DNA of 64,000 nt from JAVJUS01 sp040220455 (GTDB lineage Bacteria > Pseudomonadota > Alphaproteobacteria > DSM-16000 > Inquilinaceae), in contig JAVJUS010000080.1 of assembly GCA_040220455.1 (NCBI GenBank), forward strand, positions 1-64,000, given 5' to 3'. The notes beneath the pieces are model-generated. The model was not told where the DNA came from and did no database searches. It was given only the letters and a program-made list of their open reading frames with translations. Positions 19,645 through 27,977 of this stretch are shown in pieces (positions within the stretch are counted from its first letter, which is position 1; every line of letters starts with the position of its first letter). The position numbers were made by a program, and so were the translations under genes.

Positions 19645-20580
19645 ATGGGCGCGCTGCTGACCGAAGCCTTCGTCGCCTCCCTGGTGGTCGGCGCGGTGAC
19701 CGCCGGCCTTCCGCTGCTGCTCGCCGGGCTGGGCGAGCAGATTTCGGAAAAGGCCGGCGTGCTGAATATCGGCATCGAGGGGATGATGCTGATCGGCGCC
19801 TATACCGGCTTCGTCGCCGCCTACTACAGCGATTCCCTGTGGCTCGGATTCGCGGGCGGGGCCGGGGGCGGCGCGGCGGTGGCGCTCCTGATGGCGGTGT
19901 TCTGCGTCTGGCTCGGCATGAACCAGATCGTCATCGGCATCGCGCTGACCCTGGGCGCGGAGGGGCTGACAGCGCTGCTCCACCACTTCCAGTTCTCGCG
20001 CACCTATCCGCGCCTGCCCGACACGGCGACGCTGCCGATCCCGGGCCTGGCGCAGATCCCGGTCGTCGGCCCGGCGGTCTTCGACCGGCACCCGATCGTC
20101 TACCTGTCGGTGGCGGCGGTCTTCGCGGTCGTCTGGATCTATCGCAAGACCCATATCGGCCTGAACCTGCAGGCGGCGGGGGACAAGCCGGCCGCGCTCG
20201 ATTCCGCCGGCGTCGACGTGGCGATGACGCGCACGGCGGCCGTGCTGGTCACCGGCGCCATGGCCGGCATCGGCGGCGCCTATCTCGCCAATGTCGGGGC
20301 GGGGCTGTTCGTGCCGTTCATGACCAACGGCGCGGGCTTCATCGGCATCGTGCTGGCGATGCTCTCGCGCGGCCGCCCGACCTGGGTGCTCTACGGCGCG
20401 GCGCTCTTCGGCATCAGCCTGTCGCTGACCACGGCGCTGCAGGTCGGCGGCGTCAACGTGCCGACCGACGTCATCCAGATGCTACCCTTCGCGATGGTTA
20501 TGGTCGTCCTCGTCCTCTTCGGCCGCCGGTCGAGCCTGCCCGCGGCGCTGGGCCTGCCCTACGTCCGGGGTGCGCGGTAG
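19645..20580 (+). CDS. BMP-type ABC importer permease 2
   Basis: 311 residues with about eight membrane helices. It carries the family motifs ISEKAGVLNIGIEGMMLIGA and FCVWLGMNQIVIGIALTLGAEGL, typical of NupQ/YufQ permeases. Partner of the preceding permease; together with the BMP protein and the double ATPase it completes a nucleoside-like importer. Its TAG stop is the TAG of the GTAGGTCGG end of a family B repeat, which also probably ends or attenuates the operon transcript. Confidence 0.9.
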   Translation: MGALLTEAFVASLVVGAVTAGLPLLLAGLGEQISEKAGVLNIGIEGMMLIGAYTGFVAAYYSDSLWLGFAGGAGGGAAVALLMAVFCVWLGMNQIVIGIALTLGAEGLTALLHHFQFSRTYPRLPDTATLPIPGLAQIPVVGPAVFDRHPIVYLSVAAVFAVVWIYRKTHIGLNLQAAGDKPAALDSAGVDVAMTRTAAVLVTGAMAGIGGAYLANVGAGLFVPFMTNGAGFIGIVLAMLSRGRPTWVLYGAALFGISLSLTTALQVGGVNVPTDVIQMLPFAMVMVVLVLFGRRSSLPAALGLPYVRGAR

Positions 20581-20742
20581 GTCGGGTGGAGCGCAGCGAA
20601 ACCCGACACGTCGCGGCCCGCGCCCGGCGGCCGGGGCCCATGTCGGCATTCGGCTTCGCCTCTAGAGCATCCTGCGCCCGAACGGGCGCAGATAAGATGC
20701 TCTAGGTTGTTGAAGATAGGGAAATTGCCCTAGCCGACCTAC
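20577..20742. repeat. Palindromic repeat, family B copy 2, interrupted
   Basis: Begins GTAGGTCGGGTGGAGCGCAG and ends GCCGACCTAC as in the copy at 15001-15079, with inner CCCGACA/TGTCGG arms. Close to its right end it is interrupted by a hairpin element (20662-20733). A weaker half copy follows at about 20763-20795. Confidence 0.75.
20662..20733. mobile_element. 72-bp nested-hairpin element inserted in the repeat
   Basis: Nested inverted repeats: outer CTAGAGCATC/GATGCTCTAG and inner CTGCGCCCG/CGGGCGCAG around AA (20662-20705), followed by TAGGG/CCCTA (20717-20732). CTAG occurs at both ends, like a 4-bp target duplication. The flanks join to give an ordinary family B repeat. It has no coding capacity; it may be a MITE-like or processed hairpin element. 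Confidence 0.5.
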
Positions 20743-20805
20743 GGCGGGAGGCGGGGGTCGCGGTCGGTCGGGAAGAGCGCAGCGAATCCCGGCACGGCGG
20801 CGCTA

Positions 20806-22191
20806 TCACCGGGCGGTGACCAGGGCTTCGGGTTCCAGGTGGCGGGCGAGGTCGGCGAGCAGGGCGGCATTCGACCCGGTCTTGGTGATGCGCTCGATCA
20901 GCTCGCGCGTGGCGGCGCCGGGCGAGCTGTCGATCGTGCCCCGGCGCTGGCCGCGACCGGCGAGCGCGGCGCGCAGGGCCGTGCGCAGGCGCTGCTCGCG
21001 CTCGTCGAACATGAGCGCCCATTGCCGGGTATCGGATTTCGCCGCGTCGATCGCCGGCCAGATCTGGCGTTCGGCGATGCGCCGGTCGAGCACGATTTCC
21101 GAGTTGCCCGTGCCCTTCCACTCCTCGTAGATCAGGTCGTCCATCTTCGAGCCGGTCTCGACGAGCGCGGTGGCGATGATGGTCAGGGAGCCGCCCTCGC
21201 GCAGGTTGCGCGCGGCGCCGAACAGCTTCTTGGCGCGCTGCAGGGACGACGCCTCGATGCCGCCGGACATGACCCGCCCGGTGGCCGGCGCGACGGCGTT
21301 GTAGGCCCGGGTCAGCCGGGTGATCGAATCGACCAGGACGACCACGTCGCGGCCGAACTCCACCAGGCGGCGGGCCATGTCGATGGTATTCTCCGCCACC
21401 TTGATGTGGCAGTCGGGCGAGGCGTCGAAGGTCGAGAAATGCACGCGCGCCGTGGTGTTCTCGACGAAGTCGGTGACCTCCTCCGGCCGCTCGTCGATCA
21501 GCAGCGCGATCAGATGGGTGCAGGCGTGGTTGTGGGCGATGCCCTTGGCCAGCTCCTTGAGCAGCATGGTCTTGCCGCTGCGCGGCGGCGCGACGACCAG
21601 CGTGCGTTGGCCGCGCCCCTGGGGGGCGACAAGGTCGACCACGCGGCCGACCTCCGGATACCGGCTGTCCGGGTATTCCAGGCGCAGCGGGCGTTCCGGG
21701 TGGGTCGGGGTGAGGTATTCGAAGGTCCGGCGGCGGGCGGCGGCGACCACCGGCTTGCCGTTGACCGAATCGATCTCGACCATCGGCAGGCGCCCCCCGG
21801 CCCCCGCCTCGCCGCCGATCCGGCCGGTCAGCATGTCGCCGTTGCGCAGGTTGAGCCGCCGGATCGTCGGCCCGGGCACGGTGATCAGGGAGCGGAAGTC
21901 GCCGTAGCGGTCGGCCACGCGCAGGGAGCCGTCGGGCACCCGAGCGGGGCGTTCGGCGCCGACCTCCGCGTCGGGCGGGCCGTCGGCTTCCGCCTCGGCC
22001 GGTGGCAGGACCAGAACGCCCTCGGCCGTCAGCTCGCGCAGGCCGCGATCGGCGAACAGGCGGTCGAGGACGCCGTGGATGAGCTCCGGGCGCGGACGCC
22101 CCGTGCGCTCCTCGATCGCCAGCGCCTCGGCCACGGCGATCAGGTCCTCGTTCGATTTCGACGTCAGCGCGTCCAGGCGCATGCTCGCCAT
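20806..22191 (-). CDS. Rho-type transcription termination factor, divergent
   Basis: 461 residues. The C-terminal ATPase core is clearly Rho: Walker A APPRSGKT at 201-208, LLIDERPEEVTD (230-241), VDSITRLTRAYN (287-298), the Q/R-loop region GGIEASSLQRAKKLFGAARN and EGGSLTIIATAL. The N-terminal OB-fold is altered: where Rho normally has GFGFLR for RNA binding, this protein reads RYGDFR (95-100), losing both phenylalanines. SLQRAKKLF replaces the usual LQRPKRFF. It is a hexameric RNA helicase by family, but may be a paralogue of a canonical Rho elsewhere. It stands alone between a repeat and a GST gene. Confidence 0.85.
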   Translation of the reverse strand: MASMRLDALTSKSNEDLIAVAEALAIEERTGRPRPELIHGVLDRLFADRGLRELTAEGVLVLPPAEAEADGPPDAEVGAERPARVPDGSLRVADRYGDFRSLITVPGPTIRRLNLRNGDMLTGRIGGEAGAGGRLPMVEIDSVNGKPVVAAARRRTFEYLTPTHPERPLRLEYPDSRYPEVGRVVDLVAPQGRGQRTLVVAPPRSGKTMLLKELAKGIAHNHACTHLIALLIDERPEEVTDFVENTTARVHFSTFDASPDCHIKVAENTIDMARRLVEFGRDVVVLVDSITRLTRAYNAVAPATGRVMSGGIEASSLQRAKKLFGAARNLREGGSLTIIATALVETGSKMDDLIYEEWKGTGNSEIVLDRRIAERQIWPAIDAAKSDTRQWALMFDEREQRLRTALRAALAGRGQRRGTIDSSPGAATRELIERITKTGSNAALLADLARHLEPEALVTAR

Positions 22192-22365
22192 TCCCTCGCC
22201 ATGGCGCCGAAGGCGCCGCCGCGGTCAAGGTAAGCGAAAGCGGGCGGGGGCGCCACCCGCGGTTCCGTAATCTTTCCGAAACGGGTCGGCGGCGGCCGGC
22301 ATCGCGCCCCGGGGCGCCGCGTTCCGAATTTCGGAAACAGCGTCGTGCCCCGAGCCGATTCGGGC

Positions 22366-22968
22366 CTATCCCATGACATGGGCGCGGAAGGCCGGGCGCT
22401 CCTGCATGCGCGCGTACCAGGTCCGCAGGTTGCCCACGCCGTCATGGTTCACGTCGAAGCCGAACCAGCGATGGATCGTCGGCCCGAGCGCGATATCCGC
22501 CAGGGTGAAGCGGTCGAGCGCGATGTAGGGCCGGCTCTTCATCTCGGCGTCGAGCAGGCGCATCAGCCCGTCCATCTCCTTGACGGCGGCGTCGTAGTCG
22601 TCGCCCCGCTCCTCCGGCTTCAGGCGCGAGCCCCGGAACAGCGTCATGAAATGCGGGTTGGCCGAGGCGAGCTGCCAGTCCATCCACCGTTCGACCCGCG
22701 TGCGCTCGGCCGGATCCGCGGGCAGCAGGTCGCTGCCGGCCTTGGTCGCCAGATAGCGCAGGATCGTGTTCGACTCCCAGATCACCAGGTCGCCGTCGAC
22801 CAGCGTGGGCACCTTGGCGTTGGGGTTGAGCGCCCGGTATTCCGGCGTCTGCGTGTTCTCGAACTGGCGGCCGTAGTCCTCGCGCTCGTAGTCGAGACCG
22901 AGCTCGTCGCACAGCCAGAGAACCTTTTGCACATTGCCGGAGGTCTTCCGGCCGAGCAGCCTGAGCAT
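22366..22968 (-). CDS. Glutathione S-transferase family protein
   Basis: 200 residues with the thioredoxin-like N-domain (MLRLLGRKTSGNVQKVLWLCDEL; the catalytic Ser/Asn region is SGN) and the glutathione-binding NPNAKVPTLVDGDLVIWESNTIL at about 48-70. The C-terminal helical domain follows with FTLADIALG. It is a beta/theta-like GST; the electrophilic substrate cannot be told. Divergent from the 3-hydroxyacyl-CoA dehydrogenase gene across 237 bp, so it is its own unit. Confidence 0.88.
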   Translation of the reverse strand: MLRLLGRKTSGNVQKVLWLCDELGLDYEREDYGRQFENTQTPEYRALNPNAKVPTLVDGDLVIWESNTILRYLATKAGSDLLPADPAERTRVERWMDWQLASANPHFMTLFRGSRLKPEERGDDYDAAVKEMDGLMRLLDAEMKSRPYIALDRFTLADIALGPTIHRWFGFDVNHDGVGNLRTWYARMQERPAFRAHVMG

Positions 22969-23205
22969 GACCCGGTCTCCCGTCGCCTGGATGGTTGTTC
23001 GATCGTTGATGGTTCGAGGCCGCGATAGTGACGCCTTGTCGCGCCCCGTTCAATCGCCGCCGATCGGCCGGGCCGCCATCGCCCGGCCGATCGGCCCTCG
23101 ATTCCGGTCACAATTGTATTGCCAGCCCGTTCGGCGGTGGGCCAAGATCGTTCACATCCAAAGCATATTCGGAAAACGGCGTCACGCTGGGGGAGCGGAA
23201 AGAGC

Positions 23206-24126
23206 ATGACGACTGCTGCCGTTGTCGGTCTGGGCACGATGGGGCCCGGTATCGCGGCCACGCTGGCGCGTGGCGGCATGACCGTTCGCGTCTACGACAC
23301 CTCCGCCGAGGCGCTGGCGCGCGCGCCCAAGGACATGGAGGTCGCCTTCGGCGTGCTCGACAACCTGGGCATGCCGAAGAAGGGCGACGCCTCGGCGATC
23401 ACGACCCACGAGTCGCTGGCCGAGGCCGTCTCGGGCGTCGACCTGGTGGTCGAGACGGTGCCGGAGAAGCCGGACATCAAGGCCGCCGTGTTCAAGGAGC
23501 TCGACGGCCTGGTCGGCAAGGACTGCGTGCTCGCCTCGAACACGTCCGGCATCCCGATCACCAAGCTTCAGGACGGCGTCTCGAACCCGGGCCGCGTCGT
23601 CGGCATGCACTGGTCGAACCCGCCCCACGTCATCCCGATGATCGAGGTCATCGCCGGCAGCGCGACCGACAAGGCGACGGTCGACTGGATGTGCGACACG
23701 GTCAAGGGGCTGAACCTGCTCCCTGTCGTCGTGCAGAAGGACGTCCCCGGCTTCGTCGAGAACCGCGTCCTCTACGCCATCATGCGCGAGGCCGTGGCGC
23801 TCGTCGAAGAGGGGGTGATCGACCCCGAGGGCCTGGATACCTGCGTGTCCTGGGGCATCGGCTACAAGCTCTCGGTGATCGGGCCGATGGCGCTGCTCGA
23901 CGTCGCGGGCCTCGACATCTATGAGGCGGTGGGCAGCTACCTCAACAAGGACCTGAGCACCCGGCCCGACGTCAGCCCCTGGATCACCGACCGGACCAAG
24001 GCCGGCAAGCTGGGCATGAAGACCGGCGGCGGCATCTTCGACTACACGCCCGAGCAGATCCAGGAGCTGCGCATGGCCCGGGCCAAGAAGCTGGTGGCGG
24101 TGCGCAAGGCCCTGGAGTCGGCCTGA
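23206..24126 (+). CDS. 3-hydroxyacyl-CoA dehydrogenase family protein
   Basis: 306 residues. N-terminal NAD-binding Rossmann fold with GLGTMGPGIA (residues 8-17), VDLVVETVPEK (about 84-94), ASNTSGIPIT and the substrate segment MHWSNPPHVIPMIEVI; a C-terminal 3HCDH domain follows (VPGFVENRVLYAIMREAV). It oxidises a 3-hydroxyacyl-CoA or hydroxy-acid such as carnitine with NAD. ATG 23206 is preceded by GGGGGAGCGGAAAGAG. A TRAP transporter follows within about 100 bp in the same direction, suggesting uptake of the enzyme's substrate or precursor. Confidence 0.85.
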   Translation: MTTAAVVGLGTMGPGIAATLARGGMTVRVYDTSAEALARAPKDMEVAFGVLDNLGMPKKGDASAITTHESLAEAVSGVDLVVETVPEKPDIKAAVFKELDGLVGKDCVLASNTSGIPITKLQDGVSNPGRVVGMHWSNPPHVIPMIEVIAGSATDKATVDWMCDTVKGLNLLPVVVQKDVPGFVENRVLYAIMREAVALVEEGVIDPEGLDTCVSWGIGYKLSVIGPMALLDVAGLDIYEAVGSYLNKDLSTRPDVSPWITDRTKAGKLGMKTGGGIFDYTPEQIQELRMARAKKLVAVRKALESA

Positions 24127-24224
24127 TTTCGGAAACCCCCGATCGCGCGTCCCCGGGCCGGTCCGCCGGCCGCGGGGGCGCGCGGGTCCGCGAACCGCTC
24201 CGGCTCGTCCTGGGCGCCGTCCTG

Positions 24225-24668
24225 GTGGCGATGGTCGGGCTCAATGTCGCCAACGCCTTCTCGCGCTACGTGTTGCTGCGCTCGATCGACGGGGCGGACG
24301 AGATCCTGGTCTTCGCCATGGCCTGGACGGTCTTTCTCGGCGCCGCCCTGGTCACCGCGCGCGGCGGGCATCTGACCATCGGCCTGCTCGCCGACAGCCT
24401 GCCGCCGCGGGCGCGCACGGCCCTGGCGGCCGTCATCGCGCTGGCGACGGCGGCGCTCGCGGCCTTCGTGACGGTGCAGTCGGTGGGATTTCTCGACCGC
24501 CTGTTCGCCATCGGCCAGCGCAGCATGGCGCTGGGCCTGCCCATGTGGATCCCGCACGCCTCGGTCACCGTCGGCTTCGCGCTGATTGCCGCGATCGCCG
24601 CCTGGCGCGGAATCGCGGCGCTGGTCCGCCTGGGCCGCGGCCGGCCCGACCCGGAGGCGGGAGCGTGA
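24225..24668 (+). CDS. TRAP transporter small permease (DctQ type)
   Basis: Residues with the DctQ pattern: four membrane helices and the loop FARYVLLRSIDGADEILV-like segment (SRYVLLRSIDGADEIL) after helix 1. With the only in-frame GTG (24225), the first helix is truncated, since the open frame continues upstream as LRLVLGAVLVAMVGL. A rare start (ATT at 24126, overlapping the previous TGA, or CTG) would restore it, so the true start is unresolved. The end overlaps the next gene by GTGA. It forms the membrane complex with the DctM-type protein for sodium-driven uptake of an organic acid. Confidence 0.8.
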   Translation: MAMVGLNVANAFSRYVLLRSIDGADEILVFAMAWTVFLGAALVTARGGHLTIGLLADSLPPRARTALAAVIALATAALAAFVTVQSVGFLDRLFAIGQRSMALGLPMWIPHASVTVGFALIAAIAAWRGIAALVRLGRGRPDPEAGA

Positions 24669-25936
24669 TCTGGGCGCTGCTCGTCCTGCCGGTGGTCCTG
24701 CTCGCCGCCGGGTTCCCGATCTTCGTCGCGCTGCTGGCAGGCGCCGCCGTGGCGCTGGCCGCCTTCACGAACGTCCCGCTGGCCGCGCTGCACCAGTCGC
24801 TCTTCGGCGGGGTCGACAACTACGCCCTGCTGGCGGTGCCCTTCTTCGTCTTCGCCGGCGAGCTGATGGCCCGTGGCGGCATCGCGGAGCGGCTGGTCGA
24901 CTGGGTGCTGTCCCTGGTCGGCCATGTCCGGGGCAGCCTGGGGCTGACGACCGTCGGCACGGCGACGCTGATGGGCGCGATCTCCGGCTCCAGCCCGGCG
25001 ACCGTGGCGGCGGTCGGCCGGGCGCTTTACCCGACGCTGCTGGAGAAGGGCTACGGCGACCGCTTCTCGCTCGGGCTGATCACCTCCAGCGGGGCGATGG
25101 CCATCGTCATCCCGCCCAGCATCGCCATGATCCTCTACGGCGCGGCGGCCGAGCAGTCGGTGCCGCGGCTGTTCCTCGCCGGGCTGCTGCCGGGGCTGCT
25201 GATCGGCGGGCTGACGGCCGCCTATATCGTCTGGACCGCGCGCCGGCGGGGCGTGCGCGAGCGCGGGCGCTTCGACGCCCGGCGCCTGGCCCGGGCGAGC
25301 GCGCGGGCGGCCGTCGCGCTCGCCATGCCGGTCATCATCCTGGGCGGCATCTATTCCGGCGTCGTCTCGCCGACCGAGGCGGCGGGCGTGGCCTGCCTCT
25401 ACGCCATGCTGGCCGCGCGCTACGCCCTGAAGAGCCTGACCTGGCGCCAGATTCTCGAGGTCGCGGGCGACGCCGCCTACCTGACCGCGCAGATCCTGAT
25501 CATCGTCGCGGCGGCCGGCGTCTTCTCCTGGCTGCTGACGGTCCAAGGCGTGCCCCAGGGCCTCGTCGCGGCCATCGCGGAGGCCGACCTGCCGGCCTGG
25601 GTCTTCCTGCTCGCGGTCAACGGGCTGCTGCTCGTGCTCGGCTGCGTGGTCGACCCGCTCTCCGCGATCCTCGTGCTCTCGCCGATCCTGGTGCCGGTCG
25701 CCACGGCGCTGGGCATCGACCCGATCCATTTCGGGATCGTCATGACGGTCAATCTGAGCATCGGCATGTTCACCCCGCCTTTCGGGCTGAACCTGTTCGT
25801 CGCCCAGTCGATGCTCGATCCCGACCTCGCCAAGATCTACCGCGGCATCCTGCCGTTCCTCGCGGTCCAGATCCTGGCGCTGGCGATCATCACCTACGTG
25901 CCGGGGCTGGCGCTGCTGCCGACCCGGCTCCTGTGA
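24665..25936 (+). CDS. TRAP transporter large permease (DctM type)
   Basis: 423 residues from GTG 24665, overlapping the small permease stop. Twelve or so membrane segments with DctM motifs: FGGVDNYALLAVPFFVFAGELM, GAISGSSPATVAAVG, GLITSSGAMAIVIPPSIAM and SIGMFTPPFGLNLFVA. It is the translocating subunit. It pairs with the small permease upstream and the periplasmic DctP-type protein 36 bp downstream. Substrate is likely a carboxylate, possibly hydroxy or acyl type given the neighbouring dehydrogenase (inference). Confidence 0.92.
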   Translation: MIWALLVLPVVLLAAGFPIFVALLAGAAVALAAFTNVPLAALHQSLFGGVDNYALLAVPFFVFAGELMARGGIAERLVDWVLSLVGHVRGSLGLTTVGTATLMGAISGSSPATVAAVGRALYPTLLEKGYGDRFSLGLITSSGAMAIVIPPSIAMILYGAAAEQSVPRLFLAGLLPGLLIGGLTAAYIVWTARRRGVRERGRFDARRLARASARAAVALAMPVIILGGIYSGVVSPTEAAGVACLYAMLAARYALKSLTWRQILEVAGDAAYLTAQILIIVAAAGVFSWLLTVQGVPQGLVAAIAEADLPAWVFLLAVNGLLLVLGCVVDPLSAILVLSPILVPVATALGIDPIHFGIVMTVNLSIGMFTPPFGLNLFVAQSMLDPDLAKIYRGILPFLAVQILALAIITYVPGLALLPTRLL

Positions 25937-25971
25937 CACCCGACCGACCGCCTGGAGGGGAGGCCAGACCC

Positions 25972-27009
25972 ATGACCCACACGACCCCGTCGACACTCCG
26001 CCGACGCCTGCTCGCCGCCGCCGCGCTGGCGCCGCTGGCACTCGCCGCCGGCCTCGCCGCGCCGGGCGAAGCCGCCGCCCAGCCCGTCATGAAGATGGCG
26101 AGTGCTACCATCAACGACGTCCAGCACGAGTGGCAGAAGGTCTTCAAGGCCGGGGTGGAGGAGCGCCTGGGCACCGACGCCCTGACGATCGAGCTCTACC
26201 CGGCGAGCCAGCTGGGCGCGATCCCGCGCATGGTCGAGGGCACGCTGTTCGGCACGATCGAGTCCTTCATCACGCCGACCGCCTTCCTGACCGGCACGGA
26301 GCCGACGCTCCAGGTCTTCGAGGCGCCGGGCCTGTTCGAATCGCCCGAGCATGTCGGCCGCGTCATCCACGATCCCGACTACCGCGACCACATCGAGACC
26401 ATGGCGCTCGACAAGGGGCTGCGCATCGTCGGGGCGATCTTCAACAGTCCGACGCTCGTGCTGACCCGCGAGCCGGTCTCCACGCTCGACGGCTTCGAGG
26501 GGCTGAAGATCCGCACCTTCGCCACGCCGCTCCAGACCGAGCCGATGTCGGCGCTCGGCGCCAGCCCGACGCCGATGGCGCTGAGCGACGTCGTCCCGGC
26601 GCTGCAGAGCGGCAATATCGACGGCATGGTCGCCGGCATGCCGATCCTGACGGCGTTCAAGTACTGGGACGTGGCGCAGTACGTCACCGACCTGGGCTTC
26701 TCCCAGCTCGTCTCGGTCAACGTGGTCAACGAGCAGTGGTTCCAGGGCCTGCCCGAGGATGTCCGCCAGGTGATCCTGGAGGAAGGCCGCGAGGCCGAGC
26801 AGGCGGTCCTGTCCTGGGGCATCGAGAACGTCGAGCGCGCCAACGCGACCTGGGAGGAGAACGGCGGCGAGATCCTCGAGCTCCCCCAGGACGAGCATGA
26901 CCGGATGATGGACATGTTCGCCGAAATCGGCGCCGACATCCTCTCGCAGGACGACGCCGTGGCCACGGAGTACGACCGCCTGGTCGAGGTGGTCGAGGCG
27001 AACCGGTAG
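25972..27009 (+). CDS. TRAP transporter substrate-binding protein (DctP type)
   Basis: 345 residues. Arg-rich start (TLRRRLLAAAAL) and Ala-rich signal with cleavage near EAAAQPV; export to the periplasm. The DctP fold motifs are visible: NDVQHEWQKVFKAGVEERLG, LYPASQLGAIPRMVEG and the IRTFATPLQTEPMSALGASPTPM ligand strand containing the conserved Arg that binds the carboxylate. GGAGGGGAGG precedes the ATG. Third gene of the TRAP operon after the two permeases. Substrate is unproven. Confidence 0.92.
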   Translation: MTHTTPSTLRRRLLAAAALAPLALAAGLAAPGEAAAQPVMKMASATINDVQHEWQKVFKAGVEERLGTDALTIELYPASQLGAIPRMVEGTLFGTIESFITPTAFLTGTEPTLQVFEAPGLFESPEHVGRVIHDPDYRDHIETMALDKGLRIVGAIFNSPTLVLTREPVSTLDGFEGLKIRTFATPLQTEPMSALGASPTPMALSDVVPALQSGNIDGMVAGMPILTAFKYWDVAQYVTDLGFSQLVSVNVVNEQWFQGLPEDVRQVILEEGREAEQAVLSWGIENVERANATWEENGGEILELPQDEHDRMMDMFAEIGADILSQDDAVATEYDRLVEVVEANR

Positions 27010-27041
27010 GGGAGGTCGGGGCGTCGCTGCCCAGGTCGTGA

Positions 27042-27164
27042 CCCCTCACCCTGTCCCTCTCCCTGTGGGAGAGGGGGCGCAGGGCCCTGATTCGACGAAG
27101 AAAATCCCTCTCCCGGCGGGAGAGGGAGGGGCCCGCGGCCGTCAGGCCGGGGGAGGGTGAGGGG
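27042..27164. repeat. 123-bp inverted-repeat element
   Basis: CCCCTCACCCT at the left and AGGGTGAGGGG at the right (perfect 11-bp ends), with internal CCCTCTCCC/GGGAGAGGG arms on each side. This type of C-rich/G-rich pair is common between genes of alphaproteobacteria and produces spurious GEGQGEG-like peptides when translated. No gene. Confidence 0.75.
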
Positions 27165-27199
27165 GTGCGGACGCCGGGATCGGGCCCCGGCGGCGCGAC

Positions 27200-27325
27200 G
27201 ATCGTCGCGCATCGCTTCGCGCTGGGCGACCTACGGAGCGCGGTAGGTTGCCCAGCGCCGCAAGGCGCTGCGCAACGCGGGCACCGCCGGTGCCATCGCG
27301 CACCGCTTCGCGGTGGGCGACCTAC
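27200..27325. repeat. Palindromic repeat, family A: half copy plus full copy 2
   Basis: A right-half copy (27200-27234, CGCATCGCTTCGC to GGGCGACCTAC) is followed directly by a full copy (27243-27325) with GTAGGTTGCCCAGCGCC and CGGTGGGCGACCTAC ends. Together with the 123-bp element these fill the gap between the TRAP operon and the next gene; nothing else is visible in 27010-27341. Confidence 0.85.
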
Positions 27326-27341
27326 GGAGCGCCGTATGTCC

Positions 27342-27800
27342 CTATCCCCCGAGAATGCCGTCCAGGTTGTTCACGATCGCGATCAACAGACAGATGCCGC
27401 CGATCAAGAGCGCCAGCCAGAACACGTACTGCATGACGAAGGCGCTGCAGCCCATCGCGATCGCGATTCCCGGCAGCGTCGGCGCTTCCCGACGGAACAG
27501 CCCGACGGCGCCCAGAACCGCCGCGATGCCTGCGAGGACCGGCACGGCGATCAGGAGAAAGGCCTCGGAGTCCCAGGCCGACGAGGGCGGCGGCGGCGCG
27601 GGGGCCGGATCGTTCGAGAGCGCGCGCTGGGCGCTGTTCCGGATCTCGGCGGCGATCTCGCCGATCGTGGTCGCGGCGCTCTGTTCCGGCTCGGCGAAGG
27701 TGCCGGAGATATGGAGCGTGACGGCGACGAGGGCGAGGGCGCCGACGAAGAAGGCGGCCAGTCCCAGGACGGGACGGTGTCCGGCGGTGTGTGTCGACAT
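27342..27800 (-). CDS. Small inner-membrane protein, function unknown
   Basis: 152 residues from ATG 27800. Four hydrophobic segments: near the N-terminus (LGLAAFFVGALALVAVTLHI), about 85-105 (FLLIAVPVLAGIAAVLGAVGLF), and two close to the C-terminus. A Pro/Ala-rich loop (PAPAPPPPSS) lies between the first two. It is not a recognised family; hypothetical membrane proteins of this kind are frequent next to repeats. Flanked by family A repeats on both sides. A longer frame to 27845 adds an Arg-rich stretch and is less likely. Confidence 0.65.
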   Translation of the reverse strand: MSTHTAGHRPVLGLAAFFVGALALVAVTLHISGTFAEPEQSAATTIGEIAAEIRNSAQRALSNDPAPAPPPPSSAWDSEAFLLIAVPVLAGIAAVLGAVGLFRREAPTLPGIAIAMGCSAFVMQYVFWLALLIGGICLLIAIVNNLDGILGG

Positions 27801-27894
27801 CTCGGCCCCATGCGCGAAGCGGAATCGGCGGGGCCGAAGTGTCAAGCGTTTGTCTTTAAAGGACGTTGACTATCGATACACTGTCATCGACCTC

Positions 27895-27977
27895 GTAGGT
27901 TGACCAGCGCCGCGAGGCGCTGCGCAACGCGGGCACCGCCGGTGCCGTCGCGCACCGCTTTGCGGTGGGCGACCTAC
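27895..27977. repeat. Palindromic repeat, family A copy 3
   Basis: GTAGGTTGACCAGCGCCGC to TGGGCGACCTAC, 83 bp, nearly identical to the copy at 27243-27325. Its right end contributes the stop codon of the small gene at 27974-28147. Confidence 0.88.

Noticed and set aside
23001..23040. GGTTCGA string as a tRNA T-arm
   Set aside because: The rest of a cloverleaf is absent around it.
24266..26041. 591-residue minus-strand frame
   Set aside because: Shadow of the TRAP permease genes; low-complexity Arg/Gln/Asp content without a domain.
26379..27212. Minus-strand frame with GEGQGEG-like peptide
   Set aside because: Translation of the 123-bp C-rich/G-rich repeat and the DctP gene antisense; not a protein.
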